Translations under genes and position numbers: made by a program
Assembly (NCBI GenBank): GCA_017483235.1
Contig: JAFULE010000071.1
Coordinates: 1-7,904 of the forward strand
DNA from: Faecalibacterium sp.
GTDB lineage: Bacteria > Bacillota > Clostridia > Oscillospirales > Ruminococcaceae
Direction of reading: 5' to 3'
Length of the DNA stretch: 7,904 nt
Part shown: in pieces, positions 1 to 7,143 of the stretch
How positions within the stretch are numbered: the first letter of the stretch is position 1
Layout of the letters: each line of letters starts with the position of its first letter
Notes under the pieces: generated by a model
The model's input: only the letters and a program-made list of their open reading frames with translations
Told to the model about the DNA's origin: nothing
Databases searched by the model: none

Positions 1-1
1 C

Positions 2-1168
2 GATTCCGCTGGTTTTGCCCTGAAGCAGTACGGTGAAAACGGCACTGTTTCCGGTGTAGCCGACGGCTTTGCGCAGTATGCCGCAGGCGCGGCCGCCCCT
101 GCGGTGACCGAGCCGCTGCTGCTGAGCATTCTGCAGTATCTGCCGGCAGCTATGTTCATGGCGGCTGCCCGTCTGGTGGGGCTGCAGGCGCTGGGCTGCC
201 TGTATGCAGGCCGGCTGGCTAACCTGCTGGTATACACCCTGCTGTGTTATTTTGCACTGAAAGGCTGCCGGCGCTATAAGCCGGTGCTGCTGGCGGCAAT
301 GCTGCTGCCCATCAGCCTGTATATGGCCGGTTCGCTGAACTACGATGCCATTCTGCTGGGCTGCTATTACTTTGCGGCAAGCTATTACTGCCGCGACAAG
401 CTGGCCGACAGGGATCTGGCCGGTTACGCAGTGGTATTCTGGATCATGAACACTATCAAACCGTGGATCAACCTGCTGTGGTTGGCGCTGCCGCTGGTGC
501 TGCCCAAAACCGCATGGAAAAGCAGGATGAAAAAATGGCAGTTTGCGGTGCTGTGTGTATTGCCTGCTTTGCTGATGACCCGGCTGGTCAGCTGGTATGG
601 TGCCACCTTTATTGCCAATTACGGCGAGATCGGCCGTATGCTGCCGGATGTGGATCAGATCCCACAGCTGAAATTCATTCTGTCCAACCCCCTGCGCTAC
701 ATTGCGGTGATGCTGGGCACCCTGTACGAAAACAGCTTTTTCGTCGGGCAGCTGGGGGTGTTCGGTGCCATGGATCTGCCCATCGAGGCCGTCAATGGGC
801 TGTCGCTGTGTATGCTTGTGTTTGGCGCGGCCCTTTCGGTACACGAAAAATCCAGCCTGCGGGCTGTGCCCGCCGCCGGCCTTGGCGGCCTTGCGGTGGT
901 GTATGCCGCCGGTGTGATGACCGCCATGTACATTACCTACACCCCGGTGGGCATGGTGCGCATCATCGGGCTGCAGCCGCGGTACTTTCTGCCGGTGTTT
1001 TTAATGCTGGCCATTCTGCTGGCGGCGTTGCTCAGTCATTTGCTGGAGCCCCGCCAAAGCGGCAAAAAGCCACTGCAGGTTGCGCTGGGCAGCTTTGGGG
1101 TGTGCGGCGTGCTGGGGGCGGTGCTGCTGTTCCAGCATTACTTTGTCGGCCCGGTCTACACCATCTGA
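2..1168 (+). CDS. DUF2142-type polytopic membrane protein, 3' part (5' end outside window)
   Basis: The reading frame is open from the first bases of the window with no stop, so the gene starts upstream. The GTG at 104 is in-frame but internal, has no ribosome binding site, and lies just before a stretch that fits the family. The 388 visible residues form a series of hydrophobic segments, roughly nine membrane helices. Family resemblance is good: YLPAA at the start of a helix, GRLANLLVY followed by a basic loop, then SLNYDA (331-348) matching the S-x-S-x-DA pattern of DUF2142, a KPWINLLWLALP block (about 458-493) and QPRYFLPVF near the C-terminus (974-1000) matching the QGRYFLP signature. DUF2142 proteins are uncharacterised GT-C-like membrane proteins common in surface-polysaccharide loci. 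A role in glycan transfer is inferred from that and from the neighbours. The next gene starts 18 bases downstream, so they are probably co-transcribed. Confidence 0.8.
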   Translation, partial: DSAGFALKQYGENGTVSGVADGFAQYAAGAAAPAVTEPLLLSILQYLPAAMFMAAARLVGLQALGCLYAGRLANLLVYTLLCYFALKGCRRYKPVLLAAMLLPISLYMAGSLNYDAILLGCYYFAASYYCRDKLADRDLAGYAVVFWIMNTIKPWINLLWLALPLVLPKTAWKSRMKKWQFAVLCVLPALLMTRLVSWYGATFIANYGEIGRMLPDVDQIPQLKFILSNPLRYIAVMLGTLYENSFFVGQLGVFGAMDLPIEAVNGLSLCMLVFGAALSVHEKSSLRAVPAAGLGGLAVVYAAGVMTAMYITYTPVGMVRIIGLQPRYFLPVFLMLAILLAALLSHLLEPRQSGKKPLQVALGSFGVCGVLGAVLLFQHYFVGPVYTI

Positions 1169-1172
1169 CGAT

Positions 1173-1179
1173 AGGAAAG
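1173..1179 (+). promoter_or_regulatory. Ribosome binding site of the first GT-C-like gene
   Basis: AGGAAAG lies 7 bases before the ATG at 1187 and fixes that start. It falls in the 18-base gap after the preceding stop codon. Confidence 0.7.
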
Positions 1180-1186
1180 AAACGGT

Positions 1187-3256
1187 ATGGAATTTATCTG
1201 GTTTGATCTGGTCATCGCCATGGCGGCCCTGTTTGGGCTGACCGCTTGGCTGACCTTGAAGCAGAAGCTGGCTGCAGCGCTCAGCCCACTGTGTGCGCTG
1301 GCTGCGGTATCTATGGTGCTTACCGCCGCCGGCATGGCCGGTGTGCTGCGCCCGGCGGCGCTTGCGCTGTATCTGTTGGGCTTTGGGCTGGGCGGCTGGG
1401 CGTTGTACAGCGAGCTGCACACCCCCGGCGGCACACCGGCTGCACGATGGTGTGCAGTGTCGGCCCGGCTGTTTACCCCCGGCGCGGTGGCCTTCTGGCT
1501 GCTTACGGTCAGCTTTGCGGTATATTTTGCGGTGCGTCAGCCGCTGCTGAACAACTTTGACGAGTTTTCGCTGTGGGGCACGGCTGCCAAGATCACCAGC
1601 ACCCAGAATGTCATTTACACCGAGGGCGAGATCGGCTGGCCTTGGCAGGGCACCCAGAATTGCGGCATGATGATGCTCAGCTACTTCTTCCAGCTGTTCG
1701 GGCAGTTTGCCGCCTGGAAAACCTATGTGGCCTACAATACCCTGCTGTTTGCCTGCTTTGGAGCGGTGTTATGTGGGTTGAAATGGAAGGACTACGCGCT
1801 GGCCTTTCCGTTGGCGGCCATCTGCTGGTACGCCCCTTATCTGTTTACGGTGTACGGCCGCACCCAGTATGTGTGGTATGTTTACACCACCAGCTACGGC
1901 GATATTCCCGCCGGCATCGTGTTTGGCGGTGCGGTGGTGTTCTGGTTGGGGCTGCGGCAGTGCGGCGGTCCGTTCTGGACCCTCTTGCCGGTGCTGGCGC
2001 TGTGTGCCAATATCAAAAGCAATACCTTTGTGCTCAGCCTTGCAGCAGCAGGTCTTGTGGCCGCCGACCTGATCCTGTTTGCCGATGCAAAGCCCTGGCA
2101 TAAAGGGCTGGCCGGCCGCGTGGGCAAGGCGTTGGTCGCCTTCGTCACCCCGCTGGCCACCTACCTGATCTGGGGGCGCTATACCGCAGCACTGGCGGCG
2201 GCCAACGCCGAAGCCGGCGGCATGGGCACCACCAGCGAAAGTATCATCTCGGTGGCGGTCAACGGCGTAAAAATGCTGTTGGGGCTGCCGGTGGGCGAAT
2301 ATTACGAGCTGCGCCGCGGCCGGTTTGTTCAGGCGGCAGCCGATATGCTGAATGCTTTTCTGTCCATCCGCATTGCTATGATTGGCCCGGGCGTTGTTGT
2401 GGTGGTGTTTCTGACCGGGCTGTGTGTGCTGGCAGCGTTGCTGGCCCGCACTGGCAAGGAAAAGCTGCGCACCCTTGTTTTGTGGGCGCTGATTGTGATT
2501 TGCTTTGCGGCGTATAACTTTATGCTGGTGCTCAGCTATGCGTTCATCTTTACCGAGGCGCAGGGCACGGCATTGATCGATTACAACCGCTATCTTTACA
2601 GCTACTATCTGGGGTGGTTCCTGACGGCCCTTACCCTGCTGGCCCGGCAAATCCCGCAAAGCCGGCTGCGGCTGCCCGGCAAGGCAGCGGTGCTTGCACT
2701 GGCCTGTGCCTGTGTGTTTTTATATGGCCGCTATGTCAGCTGGGATACTTCGGTGTTCGGCTACGACGATTCCGAGTTTACCCAGGTACAGGTAAACCAG
2801 CAGACAGTGGCCGATGCGGTGGAGGTCATTACGCAGGACGAGTTGCGGCAGGGTGCTGTGGAGCAGCAGCGGATCTTCCTGGTCAGTCAGGGCGACAACG
2901 GCCTGCGCTGGTTCCAGTTGAGCTATGAGTTTTTACCCATTGTGGTGGATTACAGCGGTTGGCTGCGTCCCGAAAACAGCACCGGTGTGGAATACGGCGC
3001 CGGCGGCGGTACCTTTGGTCTGCCCGAGCTGTACGACGGAGACGTTTATTACCACGCCTACACACAGGACGAGTTCCACCGTGCCGTGCTGGAAAGTGGT
3101 GCGGGCTACCTGTTTGTCGAAACCAGCAACCGTATCTTTGAACAAAGTTATGCCGCCCTGTTCAGTGATGAACTTGCGGCAGCAGCGCATGGCCCGACGG
3201 TATACCGTGTGAGCGGCGAAGGGTTTGAACTGATCGGTGGGGAGGGCGCAGCATGA
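1187..3256 (+). CDS. GT-C-like membrane glycosyltransferase, copy 1 (paralogue of 5125-7143)
   Basis: This 689-residue protein has about a dozen membrane helices up to residue ~517 and a soluble, presumably extracytoplasmic C-terminal domain (~520-689). The first large loop carries NNFDEFSLWG (N122-G131). The D125-E126 pair there resembles the acidic catalytic/metal motif that GT-C enzymes keep in their first outer loop. Other blocks are LCANIKSNTFVL (272-283), a glycine loop AGGMG (343-347), and in the tail QGDNG (568-572) and GAGGGT (604-609). This architecture resembles a family of Bacillota membrane proteins with a D-E-F-S-x-W-G loop motif, which are usually treated as lipid-linked-sugar-dependent glycosyltransferases. 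The assignment is by motif and layout; donor and acceptor are unknown. The stop overlaps the start of the next gene (ATGA at 3253), so the two are translationally coupled. The C-terminal domain carries a 15-residue insertion (588-602) absent from the second copy. Confidence 0.8.
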   Translation: MEFIWFDLVIAMAALFGLTAWLTLKQKLAAALSPLCALAAVSMVLTAAGMAGVLRPAALALYLLGFGLGGWALYSELHTPGGTPAARWCAVSARLFTPGAVAFWLLTVSFAVYFAVRQPLLNNFDEFSLWGTAAKITSTQNVIYTEGEIGWPWQGTQNCGMMMLSYFFQLFGQFAAWKTYVAYNTLLFACFGAVLCGLKWKDYALAFPLAAICWYAPYLFTVYGRTQYVWYVYTTSYGDIPAGIVFGGAVVFWLGLRQCGGPFWTLLPVLALCANIKSNTFVLSLAAAGLVAADLILFADAKPWHKGLAGRVGKALVAFVTPLATYLIWGRYTAALAAANAEAGGMGTTSESIISVAVNGVKMLLGLPVGEYYELRRGRFVQAAADMLNAFLSIRIAMIGPGVVVVVFLTGLCVLAALLARTGKEKLRTLVLWALIVICFAAYNFMLVLSYAFIFTEAQGTALIDYNRYLYSYYLGWFLTALTLLARQIPQSRLRLPGKAAVLALACACVFLYGRYVSWDTSVFGYDDSEFTQVQVNQQTVADAVEVITQDELRQGAVEQQRIFLVSQGDNGLRWFQLSYEFLPIVVDYSGWLRPENSTGVEYGAGGGTFGLPELYDGDVYYHAYTQDEFHRAVLESGAGYLFVETSNRIFEQSYAALFSDELAAAAHGPTVYRVSGEGFELIGGEGAA
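3239..3246 (+). promoter_or_regulatory. Ribosome binding site inside the end of the upstream gene
   Basis: GGGGAGGG sits within the last codons of the upstream coding sequence, 6 bases before the ATG at 3253. It supports the ATGA-coupled start of the 207-residue protein. Confidence 0.7.
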
Positions 3257-3876
3257 AAATTTTTGCAAAACGCCCCCGGGCACTGATCCCGCTTGTCTGC
3301 TACGGACTGGCAGCGGTGGTGTGGTTTCTGCTTTGCACCGGGCAGCTTGCGCTGGACGGCGTTGCCCGGCTGCAGGGCCGGATGCCGCAGGTACACGCAC
3401 CGCTGGCCGAGTTTGAGTTGTATGCGCTGGAAGCGACGGGGGAGGATTCTCTGGTTTCCACCACACCCGACCCGCAGCTGTACTGGTATAATCCGGACGG
3501 CCGGGTGGTGCGCAGCGTGCAGCTGCAGATCACCTTTCCGAGAATTCCGGGCGAGCTTGCCCTGTATTATACCGAGCAGCCCGGCGAAGCCTTTGGCCGC
3601 GACAGAAAAGTATACCCCATCCAACAAGCCGACGACAGCTGGCTGTTTGTTCTGCCACGGGCTCAGGTGTATTCCCTGCGCATCGATCCCAGCAGCGAGA
3701 TCATTACCATGAACGATGTGCAGATCCAGTTCAATACCGGCTACCGCTGGTGGCAATATTATCTGCCCGGCTGGCAGCAGGCATTTGATCTGCTGCTGTT
3801 TCCCGGCCTTGCGGCCTCGGCGCTGAACATTTTGGCAGAGGCGCTGCGCTGCCGTAAAGCCCAAAAGAAAGGCTGA
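3253..3876 (+). CDS. Small membrane-anchored protein with extracytoplasmic domain, partner of GT-C, copy 1
   Basis: I do not recognise a described family for this 207-residue protein. A basic N-terminus (MKIFAKRPR) is followed by one hydrophobic helix (~11-31). A polar domain (~35-170) follows, rich in alternating hydrophobic residues typical of beta strands. A second helix (~176-198) ends in the basic tail RCRKAQKKG. By the positive-inside rule both ends face the cytoplasm and the domain lies outside. Recognisable pieces are ELYALE (55-60), LVST..DPQL (67-76) and LLFPGLAASAL near the end, all echoed in the 205-residue paralogue at 7140-7757. The start is set by the ATGA overlap with the upstream gene and by GGGGAGGG 6 bases before it. 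The fixed pairing with the large membrane protein suggests a subunit or accessory factor. A glycan-binding beta-sandwich is possible but unproven. Confidence 0.75.
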   Translation: MKIFAKRPRALIPLVCYGLAAVVWFLLCTGQLALDGVARLQGRMPQVHAPLAEFELYALEATGEDSLVSTTPDPQLYWYNPDGRVVRSVQLQITFPRIPGELALYYTEQPGEAFGRDRKVYPIQQADDSWLFVLPRAQVYSLRIDPSSEIITMNDVQIQFNTGYRWWQYYLPGWQQAFDLLLFPGLAASALNILAEALRCRKAQKKG

Positions 3877-3916
3877 AAGCCCAAACGGACTGTAAAATAT
3901 TGATTTTGATATTATT

Positions 3917-3922
3917 GTGAGG
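3917..3922 (+). promoter_or_regulatory. Ribosome binding site deciding the legC start
   Basis: GTGAGG lies 8 bases before the ATG at 3931. A TTG at 3925 would give two extra residues but would leave only 2 bases to this site, so the ATG is preferred. The ATG-started protein begins MSSFIPLSVPN, the usual beginning of LegC-type aminotransferases. Confidence 0.7.
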
Positions 3923-3930
3923 CGTTGATT

Positions 3931-5088
3931 ATGAGCAGCTTTATTCCTCTTTCGGTTCCTAACTTCTGCGGCAATGAAAAGAAATATGTAAACGATGCAC
4001 TGGACGGCGCGTGGGTGTCCACCAGCGGTGCCAAGGTAGATGAGATGGAAGCCTGCATGGCAGCTTATCTGAACATGCCCCGTGCGGTGTGCTGTGCCAG
4101 CGGTTCGTCGGCGCTGCACCTGTCGGCCATTGTGTCTGGCATTCAGCGCGGCGACGAGGTGATCGTGCCCGATCTGACCTTTATCGCCTCGGTCAACCCC
4201 ACCACCCGCTATGTGGGAGCCGAGCCGGTGTTCATTGGCTGCGATGAGACCGCCTGCCTTGACCCCGATGCGGTAGAGGACTTCTGCGCCAACTGCTGTA
4301 CTTTGAAAGAAGACGGGCTGTACAACAACAAAACCGGCGCCCATGTGTCGGCTCTGGTGGTGGTGCACGTGTTCGGCAATATGGCTGACATGCCCCGTTT
4401 TCTGGAAATTGCAAAAAAATATAAGCTGATCCTCATCGAGGATGCAGCCGAAGCCCTTGGCACCAAGTACACCGCGGGCCCACTGGCCGGTAAGTTTGCC
4501 GGTACCATCGGCGATGTTGGCGCTTACAGCTTCAACGGCAACAAGATCATCACCACCGGCACCGGCGGTACGCTGGTGTCCAACCACGACGACTGGGCGG
4601 CCCGTGCCAAACATATCTCTACCCAGGCCAAAACCGATGTGGTACAGTTTACCCATGATCAGGTGGGCTACAACTACCGTATGACCAACATCGACGCCTG
4701 CCTGGGTCTGGCCCAGATGGAACTGCTGGAAGGCTTTATCCAGCACAAAATCGACCGCTACCAGCAGTACAAGGCTGCGCTGGATGGGGTGAAGGGCTTT
4801 TCGATGCTGCCCTTCCGCGAGGGTACCCGTTCCAACCACTGGTTCTACAGTCTGTTGCTGCCCGACCGGCTGGACCGCGACACGGTCATCAAGACCCTGC
4901 ACGCCCAGAAGATCCAGACCCGCCCGGTGTGGGCACTGATCCACGAGCAGTGCGACTACGGCCGCAATCAGACCTTTGCGCTGGAGCAGGCAAAGGAGTT
5001 CCGCCGTCGTATCGTCAACATTCCCTGCTCCACCAATCTGACCGAGGAAGAGTGCGCCCGCGTCATCGACGCAGTGCTGGCACTGTAA
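3931..5088 (+). CDS. legC: LegC-type PLP-dependent sugar-nucleotide aminotransferase
   Basis: This 385-residue cytoplasmic enzyme is a full-length member of the DegT/DnrJ/EryC1/StrS aminotransferase family. It opens with FIPLSVPNFCGNEKKYV and has GAWVSTSG, ASGSSALHLS (56-65, phosphate-binding region), GDEVIVPDLTFIASVN (74-89), IEDAAEALG (169-177; D171 expected to pair with the PLP ring nitrogen) and SFNGNKIITTGTGG (200-213). K205 is the expected Schiff-base lysine. The GYNYRMTNI block (246-254) and IQTRPVW (328-334) are also typical. The SFNGNK lysine motif, the TTQAK-like STQAK (230-234) and the segment between residues 119 and 140 match the LegC subgroup. That subgroup puts an amino group on C4 of a nucleotide-linked 4-keto-6-deoxy N-acetylhexosamine during legionaminic acid synthesis. 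A related 4-amino sugar pathway is the main alternative. No dehydratase or synthase partner lies in the window, but the CBS-domain gene at 7778 fits the same pathway. Confidence 0.9.
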   Translation: MSSFIPLSVPNFCGNEKKYVNDALDGAWVSTSGAKVDEMEACMAAYLNMPRAVCCASGSSALHLSAIVSGIQRGDEVIVPDLTFIASVNPTTRYVGAEPVFIGCDETACLDPDAVEDFCANCCTLKEDGLYNNKTGAHVSALVVVHVFGNMADMPRFLEIAKKYKLILIEDAAEALGTKYTAGPLAGKFAGTIGDVGAYSFNGNKIITTGTGGTLVSNHDDWAARAKHISTQAKTDVVQFTHDQVGYNYRMTNIDACLGLAQMELLEGFIQHKIDRYQQYKAALDGVKGFSMLPFREGTRSNHWFYSLLLPDRLDRDTVIKTLHAQKIQTRPVWALIHEQCDYGRNQTFALEQAKEFRRRIVNIPCSTNLTEEECARVIDAVLAL

Positions 5089-5110
5089 TTTCTGTTGTAA
5101 ATTTTCGCCG

Positions 5111-5117
5111 AAAGGGG
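5111..5117 (+). promoter_or_regulatory. Ribosome binding site of the second GT-C-like gene
   Basis: AAAGGGG lies 7 bases before the ATG at 5125, inside the 36-base gap after legC. No terminator-like hairpin is visible in that gap, so read-through from legC is likely. Confidence 0.65.
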
Positions 5118-5124
5118 AAGCGCC

Positions 5125-7143
5125 ATGCAGATCATAAGTGTGGTACCGGCTTTGCTGGCGCTGGCCGGGCTGTGCGGTGCACTGGCTGTATTTGCCGGTG
5201 TTCCGGCCGGGCTGTGCCCGCTGGCGGCGTTTTCTCTGGTGATTTTTGTGCTCAGTGCCGCAGGCATTGCGGGGGTGCTGGCCCCTGCAGCGTGGTGTTT
5301 GATGGCTGCGGGCATCGTGTGCGGTGCGCTGGCACTGGCGCAGCATTGCGGTGTGCCGCTGCCGGGGCCAAAGCTGCCGCGGCACTCGGCTGTGCGCATC
5401 GGTATTGACCCGGGCATGGTGCTGTTCTGGGGCGGTGCGTTGGTGCTGCTGGTCAGGCTTTGCTTGCTGCAGCCCTCCTTTGTCAATTTCGACGAGTATT
5501 CCTTTTGGGGCCCGGCGGCAAAGCTTACCACCCTGTACGGCCGGCTGTACACCGTGTGCCCCATTGGCACCCCATGGCAGATCACCCAGATGCCGGCCAT
5601 CCCTCTGGCAAGCTATTTTGTGCAGCTGATGGGGGACTATGCCGCATGGAAAACCATCTGGGCGGTGGATCTGCTGCTGCTGGCGGCTTTTGCCGCAGTG
5701 GTACAGGCAGTGGCGGGCGACCGGCGGCTGGCGCTGCCGATGGGACTGATTTGTGTGCTGGTGCCCTTTGCGCTGGTGCTGCATACCCATCTGAGCTACT
5801 ACACCTCGCCTTACGCCGAGGCAATGGGTGATGTGTGCGCCGGGGTCATGTTCGGCGGCGCAGCGGCATTCTGGCTTGGTTTGCGGCGCAGCCGGCCGCA
5901 GCTGTGGTGGCTGGCGCTGCCGGTGCTGTGTCTGTGTGCCAATATTAAAGACAATACCTTTGTGCTGGGCCTTGCGGCGGCCGGGATTGCGGCGGCCGAC
6001 GGTCTGCTGCTGGGTGTGGGCGACGATGTCCGCTTTGATCTGCGCAGCCTTACGCGGCGGTGCGGCATGGCACTGGCGCTTCTGGCGGCCCCGGCGGCGC
6101 AGTATGCTGCATGGACAAGCTACACCGGTGCGCTGGTGCGGCAGAACGCCGCGGCCGGCGGCATGGGCGAAACCAGCCAGCCGCTTTCGGCAGTGCTGGT
6201 GCAGGGGATCCGGCTGTTTTTAGGGCTGCCGGCTGCCGATTATTTTGAGCAGCGGCGCGAAATCGCTTATGCTTACGCCCATACCCTGTGGGATTGGTTT
6301 TTCACCCATCCGGTTTCCTATCTGGGCAGCGGTGCGGCAGTAGCGGCAGTGGTTCTGGTGCTGTTTGCCGCGGCAGTACTGATTGCCCCTACCGTGCGGC
6401 AAAAGCTGCGGGCTGCTTTGGCTGCGGTTTGCAGCGCGGCGTGTTTTGGCGGCTATTGGCTGATGCTGCTGCTTAGCTACTCTTTTATTCTCAAAGACTC
6501 TGTGCCCGAAAATCCGGTCAGCTATGCCCGGTATTTCCAAAGCTATTACATTGGCTGGTTTCTGCTGGCACTGGCGGTGTTCGGTGCTGCGGCCCGTGCT
6601 GCCAAGCGTCCCCTGCCGGTGTGGCTGGGCCGCGCCGGTGCACTGGTGCTGGCAGCGGTGGTTGCGGTGCACTGTGCCGTAAACATCGAACCGCAGTATA
6701 CCGTTTTGGGTGTTCGTAAACAGGAATTTGCCGCCGCTGCGCAGCGGCAGATCGTGGCGGACTGGGCGGTGCAGAACACCCCCAAGGATGCCGAACTGTT
6801 TTTGGTGTATCAGGGGGACAACGGCCACCGCTGGTTCGAATTCAGCACCCTATGCCTGCCGCGCATTGTGGTTTACGGCGCGGGCGGCGGCACTTACGGT
6901 GTGCCGGTATTGGAGCAGGGCGCGTATTATCAGGCATATACCCAAACCGAATTTGTGCAGATGGTGCAGCAAAGTGGTGCCGAATATCTGCTGGTGGCAA
7001 AATCGGACGATATTTTTGTGCAAAGCTATGCGGCGCTGTTCGACGACGGGCTGAATGCTGTGCAGCGGGGCACGGTGCTGTATCGTGTGCAAAGCGATGG
7101 CTTTGCCCTGCACGCTGTGATGGAACAGGAGGTGGCCCGATGA
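5125..7143 (+). CDS. GT-C-like membrane glycosyltransferase, copy 2 (paralogue of 1187-3256)
   Basis: This 672-residue polytopic membrane protein is collinear with copy 1 over its whole length. Shared blocks are: the outer-loop motif VNFDEYSFWG (120-129, acidic pair D123-E124); AAWKT; FGGAAAFWLGLR; CANIKDNTFVL (271-281); AGGMG (344-348); SYYIGWFL; QGDNG (563-567); GAGGGTYG (585-592); and IFVQSYAALF near the end. About a dozen helices precede a soluble extracytoplasmic tail. The last 21 residues of the FLV...LP block match copy 1 at 14 positions, while much of the N-terminal third has diverged. The duplication is therefore old and the two enzymes may differ in acceptor or donor. It lacks the 15-residue tail insertion of copy 1. 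Glycosyltransferase activity is inferred from GT-C-like topology and the acidic loop. Its stop overlaps the following start as ATGA. Confidence 0.8.
   Translation: MQIISVVPALLALAGLCGALAVFAGVPAGLCPLAAFSLVIFVLSAAGIAGVLAPAAWCLMAAGIVCGALALAQHCGVPLPGPKLPRHSAVRIGIDPGMVLFWGGALVLLVRLCLLQPSFVNFDEYSFWGPAAKLTTLYGRLYTVCPIGTPWQITQMPAIPLASYFVQLMGDYAAWKTIWAVDLLLLAAFAAVVQAVAGDRRLALPMGLICVLVPFALVLHTHLSYYTSPYAEAMGDVCAGVMFGGAAAFWLGLRRSRPQLWWLALPVLCLCANIKDNTFVLGLAAAGIAAADGLLLGVGDDVRFDLRSLTRRCGMALALLAAPAAQYAAWTSYTGALVRQNAAAGGMGETSQPLSAVLVQGIRLFLGLPAADYFEQRREIAYAYAHTLWDWFFTHPVSYLGSGAAVAAVVLVLFAAAVLIAPTVRQKLRAALAAVCSAACFGGYWLMLLLSYSFILKDSVPENPVSYARYFQSYYIGWFLLALAVFGAAARAAKRPLPVWLGRAGALVLAAVVAVHCAVNIEPQYTVLGVRKQEFAAAAQRQIVADWAVQNTPKDAELFLVYQGDNGHRWFEFSTLCLPRIVVYGAGGGTYGVPVLEQGAYYQAYTQTEFVQMVQQSGAEYLLVAKSDDIFVQSYAALFDDGLNAVQRGTVLYRVQSDGFALHAVMEQEVAR
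7127..7132 (+). promoter_or_regulatory. Consensus ribosome binding site for the second partner protein
   Basis: A perfect AGGAGG, continued by TGG, lies in the last codons of the upstream gene, 7 bases before the ATG at 7140. It shows that the true start is the ATGA junction and not an earlier in-frame codon. Confidence 0.85.

Noticed and set aside
104..106. GTG as the start of the DUF2142 protein.
   Set aside because: The frame is open upstream to the window edge and there is no ribosome binding site before this codon, so it is an internal valine.
1769..2659. A 296-codon minus-strand open frame opposite the first GT-C gene.
   Set aside because: It is a shadow of the well-supported plus-strand gene, with Q/H/R-rich low-information translation and no family features.
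3253..3876. Wzz/YveK-type chain-length determinant, because of the two flanking helices and outer domain.
   Set aside because: The outer domain is short and looks beta-rich, without the long coiled-coil helices or the proline-rich motif near the second helix expected of that family.
5089..5124. Possible terminator between legC and the second GT-C gene.
   Set aside because: No hairpin followed by a T run is visible in these 36 bases.
3148..5790. An 880-codon open frame on the minus strand opposite the small partner gene, legC and the second GT-C gene.
   Set aside because: It spans several well-supported genes and their gaps, its translation is rich in Q, H, R and G without recognisable domains, and it has no ribosome binding site. 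It results from GC-rich codon use on the opposite strand.
6852..7139. An upstream in-frame extension of the second small membrane protein, starting near 6852.
   Set aside because: It would overlap the large membrane gene by nearly 300 bases, while a perfect AGGAGG precedes the ATG at 7140 and the first copy has the same ATGA start.
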